A stretch of DNA of 64,000 nt, taken from NCBI RefSeq assembly GCF_001889045.1, contig NZ_CP018155.1:1986001-2050000 (forward strand), read 5' to 3'. A program made the translations under genes and the position numbers. This document shows, one piece after another, positions 34,497 through 42,768 of the stretch (position 1 is its first letter; each line of letters begins with the position of its first letter). This DNA comes from Tenacibaculum todarodis. Lineage in GTDB: Bacteria > Bacteroidota > Bacteroidia > Flavobacteriales > Flavobacteriaceae. Under the pieces are notes generated by a model. The model did no database searches. It was not told the DNA's origin and saw nothing but the letters and a program-made list of their open reading frames with translations.

Positions 34497-35465
34497 TTAC
34501 GGTAATAAAACACTATCTACTACATGTATTACTCCATTTGCTCCTTGAACATCTGTTAAAGAAATAGTTACAGATTGAGAAGATGATGTTTCTATTTTTG
34601 CTCCGTTTGATAAATCTACAGTTATATCATTTCCATCAAACATTGTTATCACTTGATTGTCTGCTAACTCTGAAGATTGTACATTTCCTCCAGCAAAAAC
34701 ATGATATTTTAAAACTGCATCTAACGTAGCAATTGGTATATCTCCTAAAGAATTCCATGAAGAGTTACTGTCTAATAAAGCTTGAAAAGCATCATTTGTT
34801 GGAGCAAACACTGTATAAGGACCATCTGCTTGTAATAAAGTAACAAAATCAGTAGTATGACGATTATCTGTTAACGCAGCAACTAAAGTTGAAAAACCAG
34901 CATTATTAAGTGCTAACGTAACAATATTTGCAGGCAACATTACTTTATCTATAACATGTATTACTCCATTACTTGCCATAATATCTGTACTAATTGGCTT
35001 AGCATCTCCATTAAACTCAACGCCTCCGGTTACTTCTACCTGTAACGATAATGAATTATCTCCTGGACCAGTAGCTAATGTATTTACAAAAGTATCAGAT
35101 AAATCTGAAGCCATTACCTTTCCTGACAAAACATGAAACAATAAAACAGACTTTAAAGTTGCTACCGGAATATCTTCTAGAGAATTCCATGAAGCATTGC
35201 TATCTAGCAAAGCTTGGAAGGCAGTGTTTGTTGGTGCAAATACTGTAAAAGGCCCTTCTCCTTGTAAAGCAGATACTAATTCTGCTCTTTGTAAAGCTGC
35301 AACTAAAATGCTTAAATCTGGTGAGTTAATTGCAGTTTGTACAATATCTATTTGCTCTTCTTGTTCAACTTCTTGATTTTCATCATCCGAACATGATGTA
35401 AAGAATGTTACACTTAAAAATAAGCTTAAAAATAAAATTGTTTTGGTTAAATTCTTGATTTTCAT
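34497..35465 (-). CDS. Lipoprotein with two fasciclin (FAS1) domains
   Basis: 322 residues. Signal peptide with lipobox Cys25 (VTFFTSC). Two FAS1 domains, about 40-175 and 177-322, each with the H1 box GPFTVFAPTNTAFQALL / GPYTVFAPTNDAFQALL and H2 box ATGPGDNSL.../NGVIHVIDKVMLP and NGVIHVVDSVLLP. The two repeats are close to each other, suggesting recent internal duplication. FAS1 domains mediate adhesion or bind small hydrophobic molecules; a FAS1 family includes carotenoid-binding proteins, so pigment binding is possible (inference). First gene downstream of the light promoter. Confidence 0.93.
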   Translation of the reverse strand: MKIKNLTKTILFLSLFLSVTFFTSCSDDENQEVEQEEQIDIVQTAINSPDLSILVAALQRAELVSALQGEGPFTVFAPTNTAFQALLDSNASWNSLEDIPVATLKSVLLFHVLSGKVMASDLSDTFVNTLATGPGDNSLSLQVEVTGGVEFNGDAKPISTDIMASNGVIHVIDKVMLPANIVTLALNNAGFSTLVAALTDNRHTTDFVTLLQADGPYTVFAPTNDAFQALLDSNSSWNSLGDIPIATLDAVLKYHVFAGGNVQSSELADNQVITMFDGNDITVDLSNGAKIETSSSQSVTISLTDVQGANGVIHVVDSVLLP

Positions 35466-35524
35466 AATTGATGTTTTAATATTTGCCTACTTTCTTTTTT
35501 AAGTCTTTTTTCAGCTTTTAAGAC

Positions 35525-35560
35525 TTTTGTTTAATTTAAATTAATAATTGTTAAACAAAA
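35525..35560. promoter_or_regulatory. Second inverted repeat of TTTTGTTTAA half-sites in the operon leader
   Basis: TTTTGTTTAA (35525-35534) and its exact reverse complement TTAAACAAAA (35551-35560) are separated by 16 bases. The same 10-mer is in the operator candidate at 35618-35653. It lies downstream of the predicted start of transcription, in the leader of the fasciclin-crt operon, and could be an auxiliary operator. Confidence 0.55.
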
Positions 35561-35605
35561 TGATATTTTTCGAAAAAAAATGCTTTGATAAACAAAACAA
35601 CAATG

Positions 35606-35653
35606 CAAATATATATATTTTGTTTAACTAATACAAATTTTAGTTGAACAAAA
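35606..35653 (-). promoter_or_regulatory. Promoter of the fasciclin-crt operon overlapped by inverted repeat (candidate CarH operator)
   Basis: On the minus strand TTTG (35634-35637), a 20-nt spacer and TATATTTG (35606-35613) match the Bacteroidetes consensus exactly. The inverted repeat TTTTGTTTAACTAA (35618-35631) and TTAGTTGAACAAAA (35640-35653) matches in 13 of 14 positions and surrounds the -33 box, with one arm between -33 and -7. Bound protein would block polymerase, the way CarH acts in the dark. That CarH binds here is inference. Confidence 0.65.
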
Positions 35654-35657
35654 TGTT

Positions 35658-36551
35658 TTATAATGAAGAAAGTAATTCCGTTAAAGAGGAATATAAACTG
35701 ATGTTAGAATTAAATTTACTGCCTTCAACTAAGGTTGTTTTTCTACCAAAAGCGATTAAACGATGTTTAGTACCTGTAATTTTCTCATCTATACTCATAA
35801 AATAAGAAAGTACTTTATCATCAAAAGGTTTTACTGTTAGAGAAGTAACAAAACAAACTTCTGTTTCATTTTTTATGAAGTAACTTAAATTATCTACAGG
35901 TAAACTTTGCCCTAAATAAATAGTAGAAAAACCTCTTAAAGCTAATTCATAATTTAAATACATTAATCCTAATTCGTGTATTTCGTTTTCAGGTAAAAAC
36001 AACACATAAGTAGTTTTAGATTTTGTGATTGTATAATCTAATTTTTCTATATTTATCTGTATTTTTTGAGAAATTAAATTAGATATAAAATGTTCATGAG
36101 CAGGGAGCAAGGTGTCAGTTTGCCACAACAAACCTATTTGATCTAAAAAAGGGATAAATACTTCTTTAAAAACTTCTCTAAACGTTTTTTTATGAAGTAA
36201 AACACTATAAGTATTATTAAATAAAATCTTATCGAATTGAAACATTGATAATTTTAAAGAATTTAAAGCCTCATCATTAACCGCTTTATTAAAAGCAAGC
36301 TCGCGCGCTTTAACTTTTATTGTATCGTTAGACATTAATGCAATCTTAGAAATCTTAAAATTATTATTGTTTAATAAAACAACATTTAATAATTTTTGTA
36401 AATTATCTGAAGAATAATAACGTATATTAGTATCTGTTCTTTCTGGTACTAAAAGATTGTATCTTTTCTCCCAAATACGGATTGTATGTGCTTTAATTCC
36501 TGAAATATTTTCTAAATCTTTTATGGTAAAAACACTCTTAATATTGTTCAA
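35658..36551 (-). CDS. CarH/LitR-like MerR regulator with B12-binding domain (light sensor)
   Basis: 297 residues. N-terminal MerR HTH (FTIKDLENISGIKAHTIRIWEKRYNLLVPERTDTNIRYYSSDNL, 8-51). The helical bundle and cobalamin domain carry the diagnostic Trp143-x9-Glu153-His154 motif and E-x-H-x-x-G at 190-195, with His192 as the expected lower axial ligand. In CarH, adenosylcobalamin drives a DNA-bound tetramer in the dark that light dissociates. The residue after Trp is Gln144, where Thermus CarH has the His that coordinates cobalt after illumination. The start is a TTG, since the frame upstream meets a stop at 36558-36560 and the first ATG is far inside. It probably represses the operon below it. 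Confidence 0.88.
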   Translation of the reverse strand: MNNIKSVFTIKDLENISGIKAHTIRIWEKRYNLLVPERTDTNIRYYSSDNLQKLLNVVLLNNNNFKISKIALMSNDTIKVKARELAFNKAVNDEALNSLKLSMFQFDKILFNNTYSVLLHKKTFREVFKEVFIPFLDQIGLLWQTDTLLPAHEHFISNLISQKIQINIEKLDYTITKSKTTYVLFLPENEIHELGLMYLNYELALRGFSTIYLGQSLPVDNLSYFIKNETEVCFVTSLTVKPFDDKVLSYFMSIDEKITGTKHRLIAFGRKTTLVEGSKFNSNISLYSSLTELLSSL

Positions 36552-36602
36552 TGTATTTTATTTTAAGTTAAACAAAGATACTATTTAAAATATATTATCA
36601 AA
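36544..36602 (-). promoter_or_regulatory. Promoter of the CarH-like gene with TTTGTTTAAC half-sites
   Basis: On the minus strand TATCTTTG (36573-36580) matches the -7 box exactly and TTTG (36599-36602) is 18 nt upstream. The half-site reads TTTGTTTAAC on the minus strand (36567-36576), overlapping the -7 box. A degenerate opposite half, TTGTTCAA (36544-36551), overlaps the TTG start codon. The arrangement suggests autoregulation by the CarH-like protein. Confidence 0.5.
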
Positions 36603-36661
36603 ATATATTGATGAATTCTGACAAAAATATCTTTATTTTGAACTACTTATTAAAATAATCG

Positions 36662-37609
36662 ATGCAGTTTCAAACTCAAGTACCTTTAAAAAAACAACCT
36701 CATAATAAAATTGATTATAGTTCAAAATTAGTATTAATTGGATCTTGTTTTTCTGAAAACATCGGTAATAAATTGACTTATTTTAAATTTCAATCTGCAC
36801 AAAATCCTTTAGGAATATTATTCCAACCAAAAGCAATTGAAAATTTAATTACTAATGCAATTAATGAGAAAAAATATATTGATAGTGATGTTTTCTCTCA
36901 CAACGAACGTTGGCATTGTTTTGAAGCTCATTCAAGTTTAAGTTCTAATAATAAAAACGAATTATTATCCAATTTAAACAATGCTGTACAAGATACACAT
37001 CAACAATTAAAAAACGCTTCTCATATTATAATTACACTTGGAACTTCTTGGATTTATAGAGACATTTCTTCAGATACCATTGTGGCGAATTGCCATAAAA
37101 TACCGCAGAAAAAATTCTTAAAAGAGATTCTTTCTGTTGATGAAGTTAGTGAAAGCTTAGAGGCTATAATTGCACTAATAAAATCGATAAATAATAGAGC
37201 AACCGTATTATTTACAGTTTCCCCAGTAAGACATTTAAAAGATGGTTTTGTAGAAAATACTCAAAGTAAAGCGCATTTAATTTCGGCAATTAATCAAATA
37301 ATTGATAAACGAAATTCTTTCTATTTTCCTTCTTATGAAATTATGATGGACGAATTACGTGATTATCGTTTTTATGCAGAAGACATGATTCATCCTAACC
37401 AAACAGCCATCAATTATATCTGGCAAAAATTTTCTGATGTTTGGATTTCTGATAATGCAATCAAAACAATGAAAGAAGTAGCAACTATACAAAAAGGATT
37501 AACGCATAGACCATTTAATGAAAACTCAGAACAGCATCAACAGTTTTTAGAAAAGTTAAATCAAAAAATCGAAAACCTTCAAAAAAACCTTCCTTTTGTA
37601 AGATTTTAA
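36662..37609 (+). CDS. GSCFA domain protein
   Basis: 315 residues. KLVLIGSCFSENIGNKLTYFKFQSAQNPLGILFQP contains the eponymous GSCFS (GSCFA-like) motif with the catalytic-type Ser in an SGNH-like block, followed by HIIITLGTSWIYRD, FTVSPVRHLKDGF, NSFYFPSYEIMMDELRDYRFYAEDMIHPN with the C-terminal Asp/His. This is an SGNH-hydrolase-related family in Bacteroidetes with unknown substrate. No signal peptide. Divergent from the CarH gene; followed by a strong terminator at 37641. Confidence 0.92.
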   Translation: MQFQTQVPLKKQPHNKIDYSSKLVLIGSCFSENIGNKLTYFKFQSAQNPLGILFQPKAIENLITNAINEKKYIDSDVFSHNERWHCFEAHSSLSSNNKNELLSNLNNAVQDTHQQLKNASHIIITLGTSWIYRDISSDTIVANCHKIPQKKFLKEILSVDEVSESLEAIIALIKSINNRATVLFTVSPVRHLKDGFVENTQSKAHLISAINQIIDKRNSFYFPSYEIMMDELRDYRFYAEDMIHPNQTAINYIWQKFSDVWISDNAIKTMKEVATIQKGLTHRPFNENSEQHQQFLEKLNQKIENLQKNLPFVRF

Positions 37610-37640
37610 AATGTAGAAGATTCATTTATAGGTAAAAAAG

Positions 37641-37670
37641 AAAAAAATACGGCAATTGCCGTATTTTTTT
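37641..37670 (+). terminator. Terminator after the GSCFA gene
   Basis: AAATACGGCAATTGCCGTATTT is a tight palindrome with a poly-T tail on the + strand and poly-A on the other side. It closes the GSCFA transcript and separates it from the lipoprotein at 37721. Confidence 0.85.
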
Positions 37671-37720
37671 GTGAGTAAATATTTGAGAGTTTTGTAGTGT
37701 TAATCTAAAAATCTATTAAT

Positions 37721-38206
37721 ATGAAAACTTTAAAAAAATTATCAATTTTATTATTTGCAACTTTATTATGGGTTGGTTGTTCCGATGACAGTAATAACCC
37801 ATCAAGTGGAGATGAATTTTTAACTGCCAAAGTAGATGGCGCTGACTTTTCTTCTTTTGAAGATTCTATAGGAGCTTCTATAGGAACAGGAGGAGCTGGA
37901 GATGTTTTAGCTGTTCAAGGCTCTAATAACTCAGGAGATTATATAAGAATAAACATTACAAGTTACACAGGTGTAGGAACTTATACAACTGGAGATGCAA
38001 TAACAAATGTAAGTTCTCTTTCTTATGGTTCAGTAACACCTTTAGCAGCTTGGACTACAACTTTTGACATAGGTAACGGAACTGTAGAAATAACAGAAGA
38101 TAGCGCTACGCATGTAAAAGGAACCTTTTCTTTTACTGGATTAAACTCTTCAGATAGCACAAATAAAACAATTACTCAAGGAGAATTTAGTGCAGAAAAG
38201 CAATAA
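37721..38206 (+). CDS. Small secreted lipoprotein (DUF6252-like)
   Basis: 161 residues. Signal peptide with lipobox Cys20 (LLWVGC), then a Ser/Asp linker and a beta-rich domain: EFLTAKVDGADFSS at the start, repeated beta strands, TYTTGDAITNVSSLSY and FSFTGLNSSDSTNKTITQGEFS at the end. This matches a common Bacteroidetes lipoprotein group of unknown function (DUF6252-like, family name uncertain). Single-gene unit between a terminator and a 213-nt gap. Confidence 0.7.
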   Translation: MKTLKKLSILLFATLLWVGCSDDSNNPSSGDEFLTAKVDGADFSSFEDSIGASIGTGGAGDVLAVQGSNNSGDYIRINITSYTGVGTYTTGDAITNVSSLSYGSVTPLAAWTTTFDIGNGTVEITEDSATHVKGTFSFTGLNSSDSTNKTITQGEFSAEKQ

Positions 38207-38419
38207 AAGAGTTAGAAAATAATCAAAAATAATTAAGGTAGTTGAGAGATATTAAATTTAGTTTTAAGGGTGCTATTTTTAAAAATCGACTATCTTTTTT
38301 ATTTCTAAAAAAAGGCTATTTAAAACAGTAAACAACTGATTAGTCATAAATTAAATAAATATTACTATTCTTTTACAGAAAATATTCTTAAATTTAAACC
38401 ACAACCACAAACTTTTACT

Positions 38420-39766
38420 ATGAAACAACTAAACTTAACATTTTTGCTTTTATTAAGTTTTTCATTCCTAACAAAAGCGCAAGTAAGTAATCTTAACTTA
38501 AAAGGAAAAAACTTACATAAAAAGGTTCGTAAGGTAATTCAACATTACTATAGTTATGATAAAGAAAGTGGTGGTTTTGTTAAGCAATCTGTTAATATTG
38601 ATAATTTTAATGATGATGGAAATTTAATTGAAACCTATTCTTTATACAATAGCAAATACAGTGAAACTAGTAATGCCATTAAAAAACTATACAACTACAA
38701 TAATAAAAACCAACTTATTAATACACAAGATGTAAGTGATGTAAAAGGAAAATATTCTTCAACTAAAAAATATTTTTACAATAATAAAGGTAATCTTGTT
38801 AAAGAGGAAACCCATTTTAATCCTGGAAAATTCTCTTATAAAGAATTTAAATACGATAAAAAAAACAGGGAAATAAGTTCTACTTCATATTCAGAATCAG
38901 GGAAATTAACTGGAGAAAGAACCAATACGTATAGCGGAGACAAAAAAACAAACACTTATACTTCTTACAACTCTAAAGACGGTAGTATCATAGGAACTTA
39001 TGTAACCTACTATGAAGATGGTGTTAAAACAAAATATACATCTAATAGCAAATACTCAAACTCCAATAAAAGCTATATATACGATGATAATGACAATTTA
39101 ATTAGAGCTACAAATACTACTTCAGATAAAAAATCAGACGTAACATATAATTATGTTTACGATAAAAAAGATAATTGGGTAAAAAAACACTATCGCTCTG
39201 GTAAGTATCAATATTTTTATTTTAGAGAAATTTACTTTTCTAATGGAGATGTTACTGGAAGCACAAATTTTGATAAATATTTTATTAATCTACATGGAAA
39301 TTTTGATAATGTTGCTGTTGTTCCTTTAAAAAAGAAGGTAATTAAAAAAACTCCCAAAAAGAATAAAAATGAGAATGACAATCCATTAATACCTAACTTT
39401 AAAAGTAAATCTTGGAAATACACGTATGCTAATTTAAACGGAAAAGTACTTCCCGCAAAAGGAAGTTTTAAACTAAATGTTACTGATGGACCTAAGATGA
39501 ATAAAGGTAACACCGTTTCTATAACCATAAAAATGGAAAGTAGAGAAAAGGATGCTACTGGTTATTACAAAATAGATTCTTTTTTAGATTTAGGTGAAGG
39601 GAAAAAATTCTGGATGTTAAATCATACAAGTAATAAAGACTTAACTACAAGTTTAACACTCTATGACAAGCCAGAATATATAGCAGCAAAAAACATCTAT
39701 ATAAAAGGTATTTTCTTGATGAATAATAAAGTAAAGGGGCAAAAAACATCCTTTTATCTAGAATAA
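38420..39766 (+). CDS. Secreted protein with YD/RHS-like repeats (unknown)
   Basis: 448 residues with an N-terminal signal peptide (LTFLLLLSFSFLTKAQ). Residues about 60-270 hold repeats of the type YNYNNKNQLINTQ, YFYNNKGNLVKEE, FKYDKKNREISSTSYS, YIYDDNDNLIRATN and YVYDKKDNWVKK, like single YD (RHS) repeats that form beta-wrapped shells. A low-complexity Lys/Asn linker (about 300-335) precedes a second domain. Much smaller than RHS toxins and lacking a toxin tip, so more likely structural or surface. It starts a + strand run with a 88-aa membrane protein and a sensor kinase. Confidence 0.7.
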   Translation: MKQLNLTFLLLLSFSFLTKAQVSNLNLKGKNLHKKVRKVIQHYYSYDKESGGFVKQSVNIDNFNDDGNLIETYSLYNSKYSETSNAIKKLYNYNNKNQLINTQDVSDVKGKYSSTKKYFYNNKGNLVKEETHFNPGKFSYKEFKYDKKNREISSTSYSESGKLTGERTNTYSGDKKTNTYTSYNSKDGSIIGTYVTYYEDGVKTKYTSNSKYSNSNKSYIYDDNDNLIRATNTTSDKKSDVTYNYVYDKKDNWVKKHYRSGKYQYFYFREIYFSNGDVTGSTNFDKYFINLHGNFDNVAVVPLKKKVIKKTPKKNKNENDNPLIPNFKSKSWKYTYANLNGKVLPAKGSFKLNVTDGPKMNKGNTVSITIKMESREKDATGYYKIDSFLDLGEGKKFWMLNHTSNKDLTTSLTLYDKPEYIAAKNIYIKGIFLMNNKVKGQKTSFYLE

Positions 39767-39785
39767 AAAAACACTCTATACAACA

Positions 39786-40052
39786 ATGCAAACAGAATTA
39801 TTATTCTTTATACTAATATTAGCAATTGTATTAATTATCTATTTTATAAAAGATTATTATAACATAAAAACAATTGAGATTAATAAAATACATATTTTAT
39901 CTTCAGAAATACATTTTGAGAAAAGTATAGCTAAAAAATTAAAGTATAGCAATAAAGAGTTAACCGCCATAAATGATGAAATTGTAAAAAAAACCCAAAA
40001 AATTAAAGTTGATATTTTGAATATTGATTATACTTTGAAAGAGATATTTTAA
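39786..40052 (+). CDS. Small membrane protein (unknown)
   Basis: 88 residues. One hydrophobic N-terminal helix (LLFFILILAIVLIIYFI), then a charged helical tail, with KSIAKKLKYSNKELTAINDEIVKKTQKIKVDILNIDYTLKEIF. No motif recognised. 19 nt after the YD-repeat gene and 50 nt before the TPR histidine kinase gene. A helper of the kinase is possible, but nothing in it shows this. Confidence 0.6.
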   Translation: MQTELLFFILILAIVLIIYFIKDYYNIKTIEINKIHILSSEIHFEKSIAKKLKYSNKELTAINDEIVKKTQKIKVDILNIDYTLKEIF

Positions 40053-40102
40053 GGTGTTTTTTAAAGTGAATTAATAGACCAGAATAATTTACAAGTTGTA
40101 AT

Positions 40103-42073
40103 ATGAAATTATACATAAAACTATTATTATTTTTTGCGTTCTTACCTTGTTGTACTTCAGCATTGTTTAGTCAATCAGATCCAATAGATAGTCTAAGAAT
40201 ATTATCAAAAACTCAAAATGATACCAATAAAATTGAGTCTTATATTAAAATTGCTGAACTCTACACTGGTAGAAATTTAGATTCGGCTAAACTTTATTCG
40301 GAAAAAGCTCATCAAATTTCTACTTCATCTGGTAATCAAAAATTAATAATTGTAACCACACATCAATTAGGAAATTTTGCTAGAGAAAATTCTGATTATT
40401 CTAAAGCACTTAAACATTTCGAAGAATCTCTTAGAATGAGTAATGAATTAAAGGATTCTACACTCATTGCAAATTCATATTCGGGTATTGGAATTGTAAG
40501 TAGTCGATTAGGTGATTTTAGAACGGCTATTAAAAACTTTTATCAAGCTATTTCTATTTACGAAAAATTAAATGACACAGAAAACATTGCTATTGGCTAC
40601 CTTAATATAGCTGTAGACTTAAAAAAGGTTAAAGAATTAGATAAGTGTATTGAATTCAATTTAAAAGCCATAAAGATTTTTGAAGACAAAAATGACTTGC
40701 TAAACGTAGCTGCAATAAATAATAATTTAGCCGGTGTTTATAATAAAAATAAAAACTATAGAAAAGCAATAGAAAGCGCAGAAATTGCTAAGAAATATTT
40801 TATTGATAACAATTATATTAGATATAGTGCTTACCCAATTACTAATATAGCAGTTTCTTATGACAGTCTAAACATGCCAATAAAAGCTAAAAAGAACTAC
40901 CTCGAAGCTATAAAGTTACAAACAAAAAATAGAGAACCCTACGAATTAGCTTTTCTATACAATGCATATAGCAACCTAAATTATAAACAAAAAAAATATG
41001 CAGATGCTATTAAAATTGGAGAGAAAGGATTAGAATTTGCAAAGGAAGTAAATGCGCTAGAATTTATTTCTAATTCTAGTAAAAATTTGGCCAAAAGCTA
41101 TGCTAAGGTCCAAAAATTTAAAAAGGCAAATGAATATTTAACACTACACTTAAAATTAAAAGACAGTCTCTTTAAAAAAGAGAAAATTAAAGATATTGCT
41201 GAACTGCAATTCAAGTATGAAACTTCAAAAAAAGAAAAAGAAATTGCAATTCAAAAAGAACAACTTTTAGAAAAAGAATTGTCTATAAAAAACAGAACTC
41301 TTTACGCTGTTTTATTAGGGTCCGCATTATTAATTTTAGCAATAATATCAATAGGTTTTTATAAGAAGCATCAATTTAAACGAAAACAACTACAAAAAGA
41401 AATTGATTTAAAAGATGCATTGTCTACAATAAAAACACAAAACAGATTACAAGAACAACGTTTAAGAATTTCAAGAGATTTACATGATAATATCGGTTCT
41501 CAGCTTACATTTATAATTTCTTCAATTGATAATTTAAAGTATGTTTCTATTGATGTAAATCAAAGGTTAAAAGACAAATTATCTACAATTAGCTCATTTA
41601 CATCTCAAACTATTTACGAGTTAAGAGATACTATTTGGGCAATGAATAAATCTAAAATTACTATTGAAGATTTACATTCTAGAATATTAACCTTTGTTGA
41701 AAAAGCTAAAACAGCATCCGAAAAAATTGAGTTTGAAGTAAATTACGATATAGACAAAAACATGTCTTTTTCTTCTCTTGTTGGAATGAATATTTTTAGA
41801 GTAATTCAAGAAGCAATAAACAATTCTTTAAAATACGCGGAAGCAACTAAAATTGAAGTTCAACTTCAAAAAACAAACAACTTTTTTGAAGCTATTATTA
41901 AGGACAACGGAGTTGGATTTAATATAAAATCGATAGACTTAGGAAACGGACTAAGTAATATGGAGAAAAGAATGAGTGAAATTAATGGAAAAGTTAAGAT
42001 AAACTCAGAAGAAAAAAAAGGAACAAAAATCTTGATTTCAGTTGTTTTAGAAAATACGGCAGATGACGTATAA
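40103..42073 (+). CDS. TPR-containing sensor histidine kinase (HPK7/NarX type)
   Basis: 656 residues. Signal peptide (LLFFAFLPCCTSALFSQ), about seven tetratricopeptide repeats (30-365) predicted in the periplasm, coiled coil, one transmembrane helix (TLYAVLLGSALLILAIISIGFY, about 399-420), then HisKA_3 with phospho-acceptor His461 in SRDLHDNIGSQL and a HATPase domain (VIQEAINNSLKYAEA, DNGVGF, GNGLSNMEKR). Senses an unknown periplasmic signal and phosphorylates the response regulator encoded 50 nt downstream. Confidence 0.92.
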   Translation: MKLYIKLLLFFAFLPCCTSALFSQSDPIDSLRILSKTQNDTNKIESYIKIAELYTGRNLDSAKLYSEKAHQISTSSGNQKLIIVTTHQLGNFARENSDYSKALKHFEESLRMSNELKDSTLIANSYSGIGIVSSRLGDFRTAIKNFYQAISIYEKLNDTENIAIGYLNIAVDLKKVKELDKCIEFNLKAIKIFEDKNDLLNVAAINNNLAGVYNKNKNYRKAIESAEIAKKYFIDNNYIRYSAYPITNIAVSYDSLNMPIKAKKNYLEAIKLQTKNREPYELAFLYNAYSNLNYKQKKYADAIKIGEKGLEFAKEVNALEFISNSSKNLAKSYAKVQKFKKANEYLTLHLKLKDSLFKKEKIKDIAELQFKYETSKKEKEIAIQKEQLLEKELSIKNRTLYAVLLGSALLILAIISIGFYKKHQFKRKQLQKEIDLKDALSTIKTQNRLQEQRLRISRDLHDNIGSQLTFIISSIDNLKYVSIDVNQRLKDKLSTISSFTSQTIYELRDTIWAMNKSKITIEDLHSRILTFVEKAKTASEKIEFEVNYDIDKNMSFSSLVGMNIFRVIQEAINNSLKYAEATKIEVQLQKTNNFFEAIIKDNGVGFNIKSIDLGNGLSNMEKRMSEINGKVKINSEEKKGTKILISVVLENTADDV

Positions 42074-42123
42074 AAATTAAGTTTAAAATAACTTAAATTT
42101 ACCTAGCACCTAATCAGACTTTT

Positions 42124-42768
42124 ATGAAACTAAAAATTTGCATAGCAGAAGACAATCACTTTTTAGCAAAAGCTATAAAGGAAAAGCTGTCATTTTTTGA
42201 AGACATTGTTATAAAGTTTACAGCAAAAAATGGCGCAGAACTTATTGGTAAGTTAGAAGAGAATCATAATATCGATGCTATTCTTATGGATATTCAAATG
42301 CCAGAAATGAATGGTGTAAAAGCCACAGAAATTGTTAAGAATAAATATCCACAAATAAAAGTAATAATGTTAACTGTTGTAGATGATGACGACAGTGTTT
42401 TTAGCTCAATAAAAGCTGGTGCAAATGGTTATTTACTAAAAGAAATAGATGCTGAAAAATTACACAAAAGCATTTTAGAAGTTATTAATGGCGGCGCCCC
42501 AATGACACCAAGTATAGCCTTAAAAGCGTTAAATTTACTAAGAAATCCAATTATTGTAACAGAAAAATTAGAAGACATAAAACTATCTAAAAGAGAGTCC
42601 GAAATTTTATTACACTTAAGCAAAGGTCTTAATTACAATTTAATTGCAGAAAACTTAATTATATCTCCTTCTACAGTTAGAAAACACATAGAAAACATCT
42701 ATAAAAAACTACAAGTACACAATAAAATAGAAGCTATTTTAAAAGCTAAAAAGCAAAAATTAATCTAA
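42124..42768 (+). CDS. LuxR/NarL-family response regulator
   Basis: 214 residues. Receiver domain with Asp10 and Asp11 neighbours (IAEDNHF), phospho-acceptor Asp56 (LMDIQMPEMNG), Thr84 region and Lys near 107. C-terminal HTH: KLSKRESEILLHLSKGLNYNLIAENLIISPSTVRKHIENIYKKL, the LuxR pattern. Partner of the upstream TPR kinase. The 9 nt at its 3' end overlap the convergent rhodanese gene. Confidence 0.95.
   Translation: MKLKICIAEDNHFLAKAIKEKLSFFEDIVIKFTAKNGAELIGKLEENHNIDAILMDIQMPEMNGVKATEIVKNKYPQIKVIMLTVVDDDDSVFSSIKAGANGYLLKEIDAEKLHKSILEVINGGAPMTPSIALKALNLLRNPIIVTEKLEDIKLSKRESEILLHLSKGLNYNLIAENLIISPSTVRKHIENIYKKLQVHNKIEAILKAKKQKLI

Noticed and set aside
34497..35465. Fasciclin gene as a tandem duplication of two genes
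   Set aside because: The two FAS1 repeats are in one continuous frame with a single signal peptide, so it is an internal domain duplication.
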